38,573 nucleotides of DNA from Candidatus Dependentiae bacterium (GTDB taxonomy: Bacteria > Babelota > Babeliae > Babelales > UASB340). Under the pieces are notes generated by a model. That model had not been told where the DNA came from. It saw nothing but the letters and a program-made list of their open reading frames with translations, and searched no databases. Each line of letters opens with the position of its first letter. Within the stretch, counting starts at the first letter, position 1. The position numbers and the translations under genes were made by a program. The DNA is taken from assembly GCA_018897535.1 (NCBI GenBank), contig JAHIKO010000020.1, positions 1 through 38,573 of the forward strand, given 5' to 3'. Positions 1-8,632 of the stretch are shown piece by piece.

Positions 1-2785
1 ATGAAATTATAAATCCGGAAATTATGAAAGAAATTAATGTAATTAATTCTAAAATACCCAAATTTGCCGTTGGAGAAATAGGTATTACCCAGCGTTTAGA
101 TAGATCGCTAAAAAGGCTGGCAACTGTATAATTTAATTGCCAAATTCTTGTTATAAAAAAGAAGGCAATAAAACTTAATGCTAAAAATGTCAAAATTATA
201 AAAAATCCGTAATAAACTTTTGCTTGTTCAAACTTATTTACAATTTCATCATTTTCTTCTTTTAAGAAAAATGTTGATGACCATTTACGAATATAAGAAT
301 GTGCAATAAGAGCACCATATATTATCGACATTGATACAGGTATTGCAAAAGCGAGGTACCACGCCATATTGGAATATCCTATGTATGGATTTGATAAAAT
401 TAATAAACCCATAAATGATATAAACACCGGATAATAATATTTTTCTATTTTCTTGGTAAGCCATGAAAATATTGGGCCTTGAGATGGTATTAGAGTTAAA
501 ACATCTTCTTTGCCAAAGAATAATAAAATCATAACTACAAGTATTAAAGAATATGCTGCAGACATAACATTTGGAAATGAAGAAGGCATGTCTATATAAT
601 TCAAAAATGCTTGTCTTAAAGGTATTAATGTTGCCGTTGAATATAATATTGACGCAACTAGAAAAATAAATTTGCTTTCTGTTTTTTCAGCAAAAAATAA
701 ATAACTTAATTTTTCATTTAACATTTTTGCCGTTGCCAAGAGTTTACCGGACAAATATATCCATATAGGTATTGTTGCTATATAAAATACGGCAATTAAA
801 TATGGTGTTGCTAAAAATTCAATTGATGAAAAAATATATCGAAAATCGAATAATATGTGACAATATATAAAAAACCAACTAAATAAGAGTTTAAAGTTGT
901 TTAACGAAAATTCTAAAAAAGTACTTATGCTTATTAATAAATATACAATATTCTGATTATGTTTAGAAATTTTTATATTTTCTGAAACTATGTTTTGTAT
1001 GAGTAATAATATTTTTTTTGTAAAAAACATGAATAATATAAAAAATATCGCAAATATTAATAATCCAAAATAGTTTGGTAGATTTAAATTTTTTATATTT
1101 GTTACGATAATGTAAGGGTTTAGGTAACTTTGTGTATCCCAAAAAAGTTTTATCAAAAAGCTTTCAGCATCTTTTATTGCTTTTAATAGATCGGATAAAG
1201 TTATTGATTTTGGCGATCTTTTCCATATGTTTTCAGAGATATTTTTTGTTTGTAACTGTTTTTTTGTAAAATCTATAGTATTTTTAATCTCTTCTGCTGT
1301 ATTTTTTTGATCATTAATTATAGCAAAAGCCCTTGAATCCTTTATCGTTATTAAATTTATTTTAGCATCATTATAATTAATTATGGAATCTTCAAAAAAT
1401 TTTGTTTTATTTCTAAAAAGACCGGTTTTTTTGAGCTGTAACTCTTCTATTTTTGCTTTTACTTGATCTATTTTTCTAATTGTTTCTGTTTGTGTATTTA
1501 TTTCTTCATTTATCTTTCTGTCCAATTCCGTAATTTGAACCAATATTATATCTTTTTGGTTTTTAAAACTTTCAAGCCACGGTTTAATTAATGAATTTTC
1601 TAAATTACTTTGATAATATGCTTTTATCGAATCGTGTTGAAGTTTTTTTGCCGTTACATTTAAGTCTAAGCGGCTTTTTTCATAGTCGATTATTTTTAAG
1701 TAATTATTATGTTTATCTATTTCAGTTTGATATTTTAAAAGTAAACTTTCTTGGTAAATTTGTTCTGCTTGATCTTTTGTTTTACTTAAATCTGAATTTA
1801 ATGAATCTATTTTTTTCTTTAATTCTTCAATTTCTTTTTTTATAGGATTCTTTTTTTCTTCCCAAGAATCTTTGGCAATCTGACTTTTTTGTGATTCCAG
1901 GCTCCATTCTTGTTGTGCAATATTTACATCTTCTGCCGTTGGAATTAGATTTTTTTCAATTTCTTTTATTTCTTCACTTTTTTTCTCAATTTCTAATGTT
2001 AAAATTTGCAAATCACTATTTTTAAGAATTACCAATTCTTTTAGCTTTTTTATTTTTAATTTATAAGAAATATCTATTTCTGATAAAAGTATAATTTCTT
2101 CTTTTAATAAAGCTCTTTCATTTATTTTAATTTGTTCTCTAATGCCTTTGCCAATCTCTTCTTCTACTTGTTTTAATTTATCTTCCTGTGTTTGTTTTTG
2201 TAAATTATTGGATTCTAAAAATTTTAATTCCGTTTCTTGTTGTTTTTCCAATGTTTTAATCTTATCCTGCAAGCTTGTAAGCTCTGTTTTTTTTGTATAA
2301 AGATCTTTGGATGCTTCTTGAAATTCTTTCCACGAATATGAAGAACTTTGCTTAGCTTCTTTTGGTGTTTCTTTGTATGTAATAATTATTTTTAAATTTT
2401 TTATATTTTGTTCAATTGTGGTAACGATCTCTTTTAGTGATTCCAGTTGTGATAAAAGTGTTTGTTTTTTTTCATTTAAAAGGGTTATGAATTTTACTAA
2501 AAATTCTTTTTCACTCTCACTTGCCGTTTTTAGTTTTTCATCTATTTTTGAAAATTCACTTTGAATACTGTTTAATTTATTTGTGATATTTCTTTCTTCT
2601 GTGGCAAATTTTGCTTGTTCTTCGGATAATTTTGTTTCTTCTGTTTTTAAAAGATCTTTTTCGATAATTGTTATATCGTTTGATTTTATTATTGTTTTTG
2701 AAAAATCTGAATTTAAAGCATTAATTGGTGTGTAAAAATTTGAACTAAAAAAAATTGTAAATAATAAAATAAGCAGTTTAAACAT
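1..2785 (-). CDS. Large MscS/MscK-like mechanosensitive channel, 3' end outside window
   Basis: The minus-strand frame is open from an ATG at 2785 to the left edge, giving at least 928 residues. The start has an AGGA ribosome site seven bases upstream. The protein begins with a signal peptide (about residues 1-24). A long, highly charged coiled-coil region rich in E, K, Q and L follows, to about residue 540. From about residue 570 there are nine or ten hydrophobic segments. This order (exported coiled coil, then many membrane helices) is that of MscK/MscM-type channels, which protect cells from osmotic downshock. The diagnostic MscS beta domain would lie beyond the window, so the family call rests on architecture alone. 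It is the last visible gene of a NamZ-like, recO, channel operon, starting 17 bases after recO ends. Another coiled-coil membrane protein remains possible. Confidence 0.6.
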   Translation of the reverse strand, partial: MFKLLILLFTIFFSSNFYTPINALNSDFSKTIIKSNDITIIEKDLLKTEETKLSEEQAKFATEERNITNKLNSIQSEFSKIDEKLKTASESEKEFLVKFITLLNEKKQTLLSQLESLKEIVTTIEQNIKNLKIIITYKETPKEAKQSSSYSWKEFQEASKDLYTKKTELTSLQDKIKTLEKQQETELKFLESNNLQKQTQEDKLKQVEEEIGKGIREQIKINERALLKEEIILLSEIDISYKLKIKKLKELVILKNSDLQILTLEIEKKSEEIKEIEKNLIPTAEDVNIAQQEWSLESQKSQIAKDSWEEKKNPIKKEIEELKKKIDSLNSDLSKTKDQAEQIYQESLLLKYQTEIDKHNNYLKIIDYEKSRLDLNVTAKKLQHDSIKAYYQSNLENSLIKPWLESFKNQKDIILVQITELDRKINEEINTQTETIRKIDQVKAKIEELQLKKTGLFRNKTKFFEDSIINYNDAKINLITIKDSRAFAIINDQKNTAEEIKNTIDFTKKQLQTKNISENIWKRSPKSITLSDLLKAIKDAESFLIKLFWDTQSYLNPYIIVTNIKNLNLPNYFGLLIFAIFFILFMFFTKKILLLIQNIVSENIKISKHNQNIVYLLISISTFLEFSLNNFKLLFSWFFIYCHILFDFRYIFSSIEFLATPYLIAVFYIATIPIWIYLSGKLLATAKMLNEKLSYLFFAEKTESKFIFLVASILYSTATLIPLRQAFLNYIDMPSSFPNVMSAAYSLILVVMILLFFGKEDVLTLIPSQGPIFSWLTKKIEKYYYPVFISFMGLLILSNPYIGYSNMAWYLAFAIPVSMSIIYGALIAHSYIRKWSSTFFLKEENDEIVNKFEQAKVYYGFFIILTFLALSFIAFFFITRIWQLNYTVASLFSDLSKRWVIPISPTANLGILELITLISFIISGFIIS

Positions 2786-2802
2786 ACATATATCCTTTTT
2801 AT

Positions 2803-3441
2803 TTAAGCACAAATAGTTCTAAAAAATTTGAAATTTGGATGAGTTGCCAAACTTGCAATAATCCACTTATCTATTTTAGATATTTGTGCATTATTAATAT
2901 TTTGCAAATTTGTTTTTAATAATTTTAGTTGATTATTGTCAACAATATTAATATATGTAGACCTAATATTTATATATAGGCTCAAATATGTAATTAAATC
3001 GGTTGTTGGATAGAATCCCAAAAGTTCCAACAATTTAATAAGATATATTTTTTTGATTATTTCCAATTCGCTTGAAAAATTTCGGTTCAATAACATTATA
3101 TTGAAACAACTATAAATATGATCAAAAAGTTCTTTGTCAGGATTACTTAATGGCGCGAAATAATAGCAAATCTCAAGTATTTGATGTGCCCATTTTATAT
3201 TTAAATTTGTATCAAAATCCGGTGACATTAATATTTCCAAATCTTGTGCTATAAATATTTTTGAATTGTTTGCAAAATTTTCTTTATAAAAAGATAAAAG
3301 CATTCCGGGCCAAAGCTCAATTGTTTTGGCGGTTGGCCTTGTTATTATTTCTATTTTTCCGGATTCTTTTGTTAATACTGAAAGTTTGTTTTTATTTGGT
3401 AAAAATCTTTTTAAGACAAAACCGATTTCTTTTGTTTGCAC
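2803..3441 (-). CDS. recO: DNA repair protein RecO (divergent)
   Basis: A 212-residue protein. Its N-terminus (TKEIGFVLKRFLPNKNKL, then KESGKIEII) matches the RecO OB-fold start, in which a short beta-rich domain opens with a similar pattern. The helical C-terminal half contains LLELLGFYP, which resembles the RecO_C LxxxGxxP motif. RecO loads RecA on SSB-coated single-stranded DNA together with RecR. The zinc-binding cysteines of some RecO proteins are absent. The start is GTG, two bases after the TAG of the upstream NamZ-like gene, so translational coupling is likely. At 212 residues it is somewhat shorter than the usual 230-250. The sequence is divergent, so the call is probable rather than certain. 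Confidence 0.6.
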   Translation of the reverse strand: MQTKEIGFVLKRFLPNKNKLSVLTKESGKIEIITRPTAKTIELWPGMLLSFYKENFANNSKIFIAQDLEILMSPDFDTNLNIKWAHQILEICYYFAPLSNPDKELFDHIYSCFNIMLLNRNFSSELEIIKKIYLIKLLELLGFYPTTDLITYLSLYINIRSTYINIVDNNQLKLLKTNLQNINNAQISKIDKWIIASLATHPNFKFFRTICA

Positions 3442-3443
3442 GA

Positions 3444-4559
3444 CTATATCTTAAGTAATTTTACACTATTAATTTCAGGATTTGGTTTATAAAGAAGTAT
3501 ATCTTTGGATTTTCTTAAAAATGTGTACATTGTGCCGGTGCTTTCCTTTTTAAAATCTTCAAAACTTATATTATTTGTTAAAAAATCAATTGCATCTTTA
3601 GAGCCTAACATTTTATAAAAAGAATCTGAATATTCCAATTTTACATTTTTTCTATTTTTTAAAAAAGTTGTAATTGTTAATAGTGTATTAAAATAAGAAT
3701 AATTTTTTATGTAATCCATATTTTCTATTTTTATTCCGGTAAATTCTTTATTATTTTCCATGTAATTATAATTTTTACAGATTAATCCTAATTTTAAACA
3801 TATTTTTTTAAAATAATTTATTTCCCAATCCGTAAGACTATTTTTAGGTAATAATATCGATCTGTCGGTTACTTTTTTATCTATAGAATTATTTATGGGT
3901 TTTATTTTGTTTAGCATATTTAATAAATTTTCCAAATAATCTTTATCATATTTATCGTTATTTGATCTTTGCCAACCAATCATTGGAATGACTGTAAGAT
4001 TTGATGGCTTTTTGATTGAATAATTATTAAAATATTTTGCAAGTTCCCCTGCAGTCAGTCCGTGTTGTAAAGGTATTTGACCGGGACCTTCTATAAATTT
4101 AGCTATAGGATTTGGTTGATCAAGAATAACGATTTGCTTATTGTATTCTTGGTTTAGTTCCAGTATTTTAAAAATGCTGTTATAGCAGTTATCACCCCTG
4201 ATGCCACTATTTTTTATGCTAACGATTATGCCGTCTATATTTTTATTTTTAAATATATTTTTTAAATTATTATTGTCAGTTAATGTTGTTTCTATTTTTA
4301 TATTAAAGTTTTTTAATATTTTAGCGTAATTTATAAAATCGTTTTTTTGTTCATTATCACATATAACGGTAAAATTTTTATTTTGTAGTTCAATAAATTT
4401 TCTTTTGTTTTTAATCAAATTTTCTATGCTGGAAATATAAATAGAATTTTTTTCCAAAATTTCTTTGTTTTTATCTTTGTTTGATATTATTTGAGGAATA
4501 TAAACAGCTAAGTACACCAAACATAAAAATTTTATAAATGAACTAAGTTTTTTATTCAT
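3444..4559 (-). CDS. NamZ-like (DUF1343) exo-beta-N-acetylmuramidase family protein, probably degenerate
   Basis: A 371-residue protein with an N-terminal hydrophobic signal or anchor (about residues 8-26), so it is exported. The middle carries a clear DUF1343/NamZ signature: LDQPNP, then IEGPGQIPLQHGLTAGELA, and shortly after VIPMIGWQR. This family (GH171) removes terminal MurNAc from peptidoglycan fragments. Two other family hallmarks, as I remember them, are not intact. The PEHGxxG segment expected in the N-terminal half is not recognisable, and the D-x-QDxG-x-R stretch reads SIKNSGIR here. The fold is therefore supported but activity is doubtful. The ATG has a GGG-rich ribosome site just upstream. 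It heads an operon with recO and the channel gene, and diverges from an MltA-like gene. Confidence 0.65.
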   Translation of the reverse strand: MNKKLSSFIKFLCLVYLAVYIPQIISNKDKNKEILEKNSIYISSIENLIKNKRKFIELQNKNFTVICDNEQKNDFINYAKILKNFNIKIETTLTDNNNLKNIFKNKNIDGIIVSIKNSGIRGDNCYNSIFKILELNQEYNKQIVILDQPNPIAKFIEGPGQIPLQHGLTAGELAKYFNNYSIKKPSNLTVIPMIGWQRSNNDKYDKDYLENLLNMLNKIKPINNSIDKKVTDRSILLPKNSLTDWEINYFKKICLKLGLICKNYNYMENNKEFTGIKIENMDYIKNYSYFNTLLTITTFLKNRKNVKLEYSDSFYKMLGSKDAIDFLTNNISFEDFKKESTGTMYTFLRKSKDILLYKPNPEINSVKLLKI

Positions 4560-4710
4560 GTCCCTACCCTTTCCCCCAAAAACTCATAACCTCAATTTAA
4601 AAATAAAACATTTAATGCTTGCTATGCAAGCTTTTTATTAAATAATTGCATTTGTGTTTATATATTTGTTTTACTATTTAAAAGATAATATTTGGGGAAG
4701 GGTTTTAAAA
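4560..4710. promoter_or_regulatory. Divergent intergenic region with a small GC hairpin
   Basis: This 151-base gap separates the divergent NamZ-like and MltA-like genes and should hold both promoters. It contains a perfect 6-bp inverted repeat, GCTTGC at 4617-4622 and GCAAGC at 4626-4631, with a 3-base loop, followed by five T residues on the plus strand. It could be an operator, or an attenuator in the plus-strand leader. Only a weak promoter match (TTGCAT at 4646-4651) is seen. The function is inferred. Confidence 0.3.
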
Positions 4711-5841
4711 ATGAAAATAATTTCAAGATTATTATTTGTTTGTTTGCTTTTTTATTTAAATTTGAGTTCATATAGCCTTAATTCAGAAGAAATAAAAGCA
4801 TTAAATAAAAATGGACAAGTTATTAAACGGCAAGATGTTCTTAATTTTTTCAGGCCTGCAAATAAGGCGTTAACTGCCGAAAAAATAGATACGGACCCAA
4901 TAAAATTGCGTGAAGCTGCTATTTATTCTTTAAATTTATTAAATAGCAGTAAATCTAATTTATCCACCACCAATCCCTATATTTTAAATCAAAGACTTAT
5001 AAATATCGATCGAGTAAAAGAGACTTTAAAATTTATAATACAGTTAGTAGAAAACGATCAAAAAACCAATTATCCATATCGCATTTTGGATCCGGTGTTT
5101 TTAAATATACATTTTAGTTTTTTAAGATGGACCGGAGATAAAGAAAGTGCTAAAAATAATGGTAAAACTATTTTTAAAGATGCTATTTATTTGACTCACT
5201 ATGCAACGTTTGAAATAGTTGGGAGTTATCAACAAAGTGAAGAGTATAAATATGCTCTCTATTCGATTATTAACAAAAATTTTGAAAATGATCTAAGATT
5301 CAAAATATCAAAGCAAAATATTTTAAAGGGTACTTTGAATTTGCCTGAGTATAAAAATAAAGTTAAGCCATTGGTTTGGCTTTCAAGAGACGGGCTTGAA
5401 GAGGCTTTAATGCAGGGAACAGCTGTTGTTAAAATGCCAGATGATAAAGAATTTGTATTTTGTGTTGATAAAAATAATGGTTTTGCCTATGACAAAAATA
5501 TAAAAGATAGAAAAGATCAAAAACGATACTGGTATTTCAAGCCATTAAATAACAATCAAAAAAATAAAAGCTCAAATCTTTTGGATTTAGGTGGAGTTAT
5601 TTTTGCCGGAGATATTTATAATTTGGGGCTTGGAAAAATTATCGCTATAAGATATAAAAATAGAATTACTCGGGCAACAGAAATGCGTCTTGGCGTTTTG
5701 GCCGATTCCGGTGGAGCGTTTATTAATAATCTATATCAACTTGATTTTTATGGTGGTATTTTTACAAATTATGATGATTTTTATAGTTGGGTAAGACCGA
5801 TGCCTAAAAATGTTCAGGCATATATAGTTGTTAAAAAATAA
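4711..5841 (+). CDS. Secreted MltA/3D-domain-like protein, putative lytic transglycosylase relative
   Basis: The ATG at 4711 is chosen because an AAGGG ribosome site sits just upstream and a signal peptide follows immediately (MKIISRLLFVCLLF..., cleaved near SYS). The product is 376 residues. Residues from about 240 resemble MltA: EALMQGTAVVKMPDDKEF, then a K-N-N-G-x-x-Y stretch, like the MltA pattern GSGR-pDG-NGxPY. The C-terminal segment ADSGGAF...LDFYGG matches the MltA motif D-x-GGAI...xDxYxG. The three aspartates of a 3D domain are candidates at D301, D332 and D345. MltA cleaves murein strands, forming anhydro-MurNAc. The N-terminal 200 residues are not recognised. It lies opposite a NamZ-like gene, consistent with a cell-wall role. 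Homology is remote. Confidence 0.5.
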   Translation: MKIISRLLFVCLLFYLNLSSYSLNSEEIKALNKNGQVIKRQDVLNFFRPANKALTAEKIDTDPIKLREAAIYSLNLLNSSKSNLSTTNPYILNQRLINIDRVKETLKFIIQLVENDQKTNYPYRILDPVFLNIHFSFLRWTGDKESAKNNGKTIFKDAIYLTHYATFEIVGSYQQSEEYKYALYSIINKNFENDLRFKISKQNILKGTLNLPEYKNKVKPLVWLSRDGLEEALMQGTAVVKMPDDKEFVFCVDKNNGFAYDKNIKDRKDQKRYWYFKPLNNNQKNKSSNLLDLGGVIFAGDIYNLGLGKIIAIRYKNRITRATEMRLGVLADSGGAFINNLYQLDFYGGIFTNYDDFYSWVRPMPKNVQAYIVVKK

Positions 5842-5844
5842 AAA

Positions 5845-5868
5845 AAGCCCGGAAATTAATCCGGGCTT
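5845..5868. terminator. Bidirectional intrinsic terminator
   Basis: An 8-bp stem, AAGCCCGG (5845-5852) and CCGGGCTT (5861-5868), encloses an 8-base AT loop. On the minus strand it is followed by a long T-rich tract, ideal for ending hppA. On the plus strand it is followed by AAGTTTTATT, serving the MltA-like gene. It sits exactly between the two convergent stop codons. Confidence 0.85.
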
Positions 5869-5891
5869 AAGTTTTATTAATTAAATTAATA

Positions 5892-7874
5892 TTATAGTGT
5901 TGCTAGTAATAAAGAAATAACTGCCATTAATTTAATTAAAATATTCAAAGATGGTCCGGATGTATCTTTAAATGGATCGCCAACTGTATCACCAACTACA
6001 GCAGCTTTATGGGCATCTGAGCCTTTACCGCCAAAGTGACCTTCTTCAATATATTTTTTAGCATTATCCCATGCGCCACCGGCGTTTGCCATTGTGAGTG
6101 CAAGTAAAATTCCTGAAAGAGTTGCGCCTGCTAAGAATCCACCAAGAGCTATATTTCCCAAAGTATATTTTATTGCAACAGGTGCTCCAATTGTCAAAAT
6201 ACCCGGTAATATCATTTCTTTTAAAGCTGCATTTGTAGAAATTTCAATACATTTATTGTAGTCGGCATCAGCCTTACCTTCGGCAAGACCTTTTATAGAT
6301 TTAAATTGTCTTCTTACTTCAATAACCATTTGCCATGCAGCTTTGCCTACCGATTTCATAGTAAGAGCTGAAAGTAAAAATGGTAATGTGCTTCCAATAA
6401 ACATTCCAACTATTACTAGTGGATTTAAAATATCAATTCCCGGCATACCGGCTGTTTCGGAGTATGCTGCAAATATTGCCAATGCTGTTAACGCAGCAGA
6501 ACCTATTGCAAAGCCTTTACCTAGAGCTGCAGTCATATTTCCAAGAGCATCCAATTTATCTGTGATTTTTCTAACATTTGGACCAAATCCGGACATTTCT
6601 GATATTCCGCCTGCATTGTCTGCAATAGGGCCATATGCATCAACTGACATTGTAATACCAACGGTTGAAAGCATTGATACAGCTGCAATTGCTATTCCAT
6701 ATAATTCGCCAAAATATTTAAATGAAAAGAATATAATTAAAGCTAATGAAATTACAGGAGCTACAATTGATTCAAATCCAATTGATAAACCATAAATTAA
6801 ATTTGTTCCCGCACCTGTTTGTGATGATTCAGCAAGTTTTTGTACAGGTTTACCGCTTGTATAATAATCAGTTATGCGACCGATTATTACGCCTGATAAA
6901 GCACCCAATATTACGGCACCAAATAATTTAAGATCTATACCGACATATTTTACATAAGCATATGTTCCGGCAAGAAAGAAAATAATTGCTACATATGTAG
7001 AATTATGAAGCATTGAGCTTAATTTGCCTCTGAATAAAGGTATTGCAATTAAGCCAAATATTGAGCCAATTAAACCAATTGTAATAAGAACCAATGGTAA
7101 TGAAATATATAATAAATTTCCTGGAAATGCTGTAAATGCTAATGTCATTGCTGCCAATGTTGCGCCAACATAACTTTCGAAAATATCTGCACCCATACCG
7201 GCTGTATCACCAACGCAGTCACCAACATTGTCTGCAATTACGGCCGGATTTCTTGGATCGTCTTCAGGAATTCCCATTTCAATTTTACCGACAAGATCAG
7301 CTCCAACGTCAGCTGCTTTTGTAAATATTCCGCCACCAACACGAGCAAACAAGGCTATTGAGCTTGCTCCTAAACCGTAAACTGTAATAGCTTGTGCAAA
7401 GTTAACGTCAGTACTTTTTACAAATAAAAGAAACAATGATCCAAGTCCAATTAAGCCAAGAACAGCAACAACAAAACCCATTACGGCGCCACCAAAAATA
7501 GCGGTCATAAATGCTTTACGTTCTCCACTGTCTTTTGCGGCCATTGTTGTGGCAACGTTAGCTCTTGTTGCAGCTTTCATTCCAATGTAACCTGCAAGCA
7601 TTGAACTTATTGCTCCGGCAATATAAGCAAATCCAATAATTATGCTCTCTGTTGCGTATGATATAATCCCAAATGCAAAAACAATAAAAATTGCTAAAAT
7701 TGAATATTCTTTTTTAAGAAATGTCATTGCGCCATTTCTTATCAATTCAGCAATTTTTTCAGCTTTCTTATTTTCTATCTTTTGTTTTAAGATATTCCAA
7801 AATAACACTGCGACCACAAGTATTCCAAGAATGCTTGCGCCAAAAAACATTATTGAATAATGCATTAGCTCCAT
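5892..7874 (-). CDS. hppA: Membrane-bound ion-pumping pyrophosphatase
   Basis: A 660-residue polytopic protein of about 16 hydrophobic segments. It hydrolyses pyrophosphate and pumps H+ or Na+ across the inner membrane. The substrate-site motifs are intact: the DVGADLVGK block, the NVGDCVGDTAGMGADIFESY block and, near the C-terminus, GDTVGDPFKDTSGPSLN. The loop around residue 450 reads GNMTAALGKG. Alanine instead of lysine after GNxT is the mark of the K+-dependent subfamily. Whether it pumps H+ or Na+ cannot be decided by eye. The ATG has an AGGAG site eight bases upstream. It is monocistronic, ending in a bidirectional terminator. It would let the cell recover energy from biosynthetic pyrophosphate. 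Confidence 0.97.
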   Translation of the reverse strand: MELMHYSIMFFGASILGILVVAVLFWNILKQKIENKKAEKIAELIRNGAMTFLKKEYSILAIFIVFAFGIISYATESIIIGFAYIAGAISSMLAGYIGMKAATRANVATTMAAKDSGERKAFMTAIFGGAVMGFVVAVLGLIGLGSLFLLFVKSTDVNFAQAITVYGLGASSIALFARVGGGIFTKAADVGADLVGKIEMGIPEDDPRNPAVIADNVGDCVGDTAGMGADIFESYVGATLAAMTLAFTAFPGNLLYISLPLVLITIGLIGSIFGLIAIPLFRGKLSSMLHNSTYVAIIFFLAGTYAYVKYVGIDLKLFGAVILGALSGVIIGRITDYYTSGKPVQKLAESSQTGAGTNLIYGLSIGFESIVAPVISLALIIFFSFKYFGELYGIAIAAVSMLSTVGITMSVDAYGPIADNAGGISEMSGFGPNVRKITDKLDALGNMTAALGKGFAIGSAALTALAIFAAYSETAGMPGIDILNPLVIVGMFIGSTLPFLLSALTMKSVGKAAWQMVIEVRRQFKSIKGLAEGKADADYNKCIEISTNAALKEMILPGILTIGAPVAIKYTLGNIALGGFLAGATLSGILLALTMANAGGAWDNAKKYIEEGHFGGKGSDAHKAAVVGDTVGDPFKDTSGPSLNILIKLMAVISLLLATL

Positions 7875-8015
7875 AAGGACTCCTATAAAAATTGATTAAT
7901 AATCTGTTTATATACGATTTTAAAAGTTTAAATTAGTGCTGATTTTTGTAAAGATAATTTTAATTAAATGCTTTTAGCTGTTTAGATATCGTTAATTAAT
8001 AAATTAATATTGATT

Positions 8016-8049
8016 TTCGATAAATAAATATTGACATTCGATATTTATT
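8016..8049. promoter_or_regulatory. Candidate operator: direct and inverted repeats over the -35 region
   Basis: TTCGATA occurs at 8016-8022 and again at 8037-8043, 21 bases apart (two helical turns). A perfect 9-bp inverted repeat, AATAAATAT (8023-8031) and ATATTTATT (8041-8049), is centred on the -35 box of the promoter that follows. A natural candidate binder is the XRE-family regulator encoded two genes downstream, acting as an autoregulator. This is inference from position and symmetry. Confidence 0.5.
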
Positions 8050-8058
8050 GCGTATTAT
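8031..8058 (+). promoter_or_regulatory. Sigma-70-type promoter of the DUF2975/XRE operon
   Basis: A consensus -35 TTGACA (8031-8036) and a near-consensus -10 TATTAT (8053-8058) are separated by 16 bases. Transcription would begin near 8065, about 30 bases before the ATG at 8097. It is one of the strongest promoter matches noticed in the window. Confidence 0.7.
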
Positions 8059-8096
8059 TATGTTTAATATTTAAATTTAATTTATTGGAGTTTTGT

Positions 8097-8630
8097 ATGA
8101 TTAATATAAAAAGATATGCATTGTTCTTAAAAATTATTCTAATTTTAGGTTGTATACCTACGTTTGTTCATGGATTTTTTAAAACGACCATTAATTGGAT
8201 AAATGGGCTTGTACCCAAAAATGTAGCAGCAGGGTTGGAAATTTTTTATCAGTCAATTACACCAACTGTAAAAGCTCTATGTATTTTTATTGATGTTGTT
8301 ATTCCATCTATTATTTTGATCTTTGGATTTATTTATTTTGTAAAAATTTTGAATTTATTTAAAAAGGGTGAAATTTTTTCAAAACCAGTTTTTTTATGTT
8401 TTAAACGACTGGCCAGAGTTGCTTTTATTTGGGTTATTTATAGTCCGATAAGTTTTATTTTACTGGGCTTAATTGTTACAATGAATAATCCAAAGGGGTC
8501 TCGTTACTTGGCTATTGGCTTTAATACACAAGATATTTTAAATATTATTGTTTTTGGTTTTTTTTCGATAATTACATCAATTATGTATGAAGGCTTGGTT
8601 CTTAAAAAACAATCAGATCTAACGGTGTGA
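8097..8630 (+). CDS. DUF2975 (YoaS-like) membrane protein
   Basis: A 177-residue protein. The ATG at 8097 follows a TTGGAG ribosome site and lies downstream of a strong promoter, so the longer reading from 8031 is rejected because it would start inside the promoter. It has four hydrophobic segments, with the charged motif KKGEIFSK between the second and third, typical of DUF2975 proteins. The family's function is not established; members are usually encoded next to a small XRE-type regulator, as in Bacillus yoaS/yozG. The stop codon overlaps a possible GTG start of the regulator, so the two are translationally linked. Likely a membrane partner of that regulator. Confidence 0.7.
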   Translation: MINIKRYALFLKIILILGCIPTFVHGFFKTTINWINGLVPKNVAAGLEIFYQSITPTVKALCIFIDVVIPSIILIFGFIYFVKILNLFKKGEIFSKPVFLCFKRLARVAFIWVIYSPISFILLGLIVTMNNPKGSRYLAIGFNTQDILNIIVFGFFSIITSIMYEGLVLKKQSDLTV

Positions 8631-8632
8631 TT

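Noticed and set aside
4654..4710. Upstream extension of the MltA-like gene
   Set aside because: The ATG at 4711 has a ribosome site and opens a signal peptide; the extension would bury both.
6343..6795. 150-codon open frame on the plus strand
   Set aside because: It is antisense inside hppA, has no ribosome site and has a composition typical of a mirrored membrane-protein gene.
8031..8096. Upstream extension of the DUF2975 gene
   Set aside because: It would start in the -35 box of the promoter; the ATG at 8097 has its own ribosome site.
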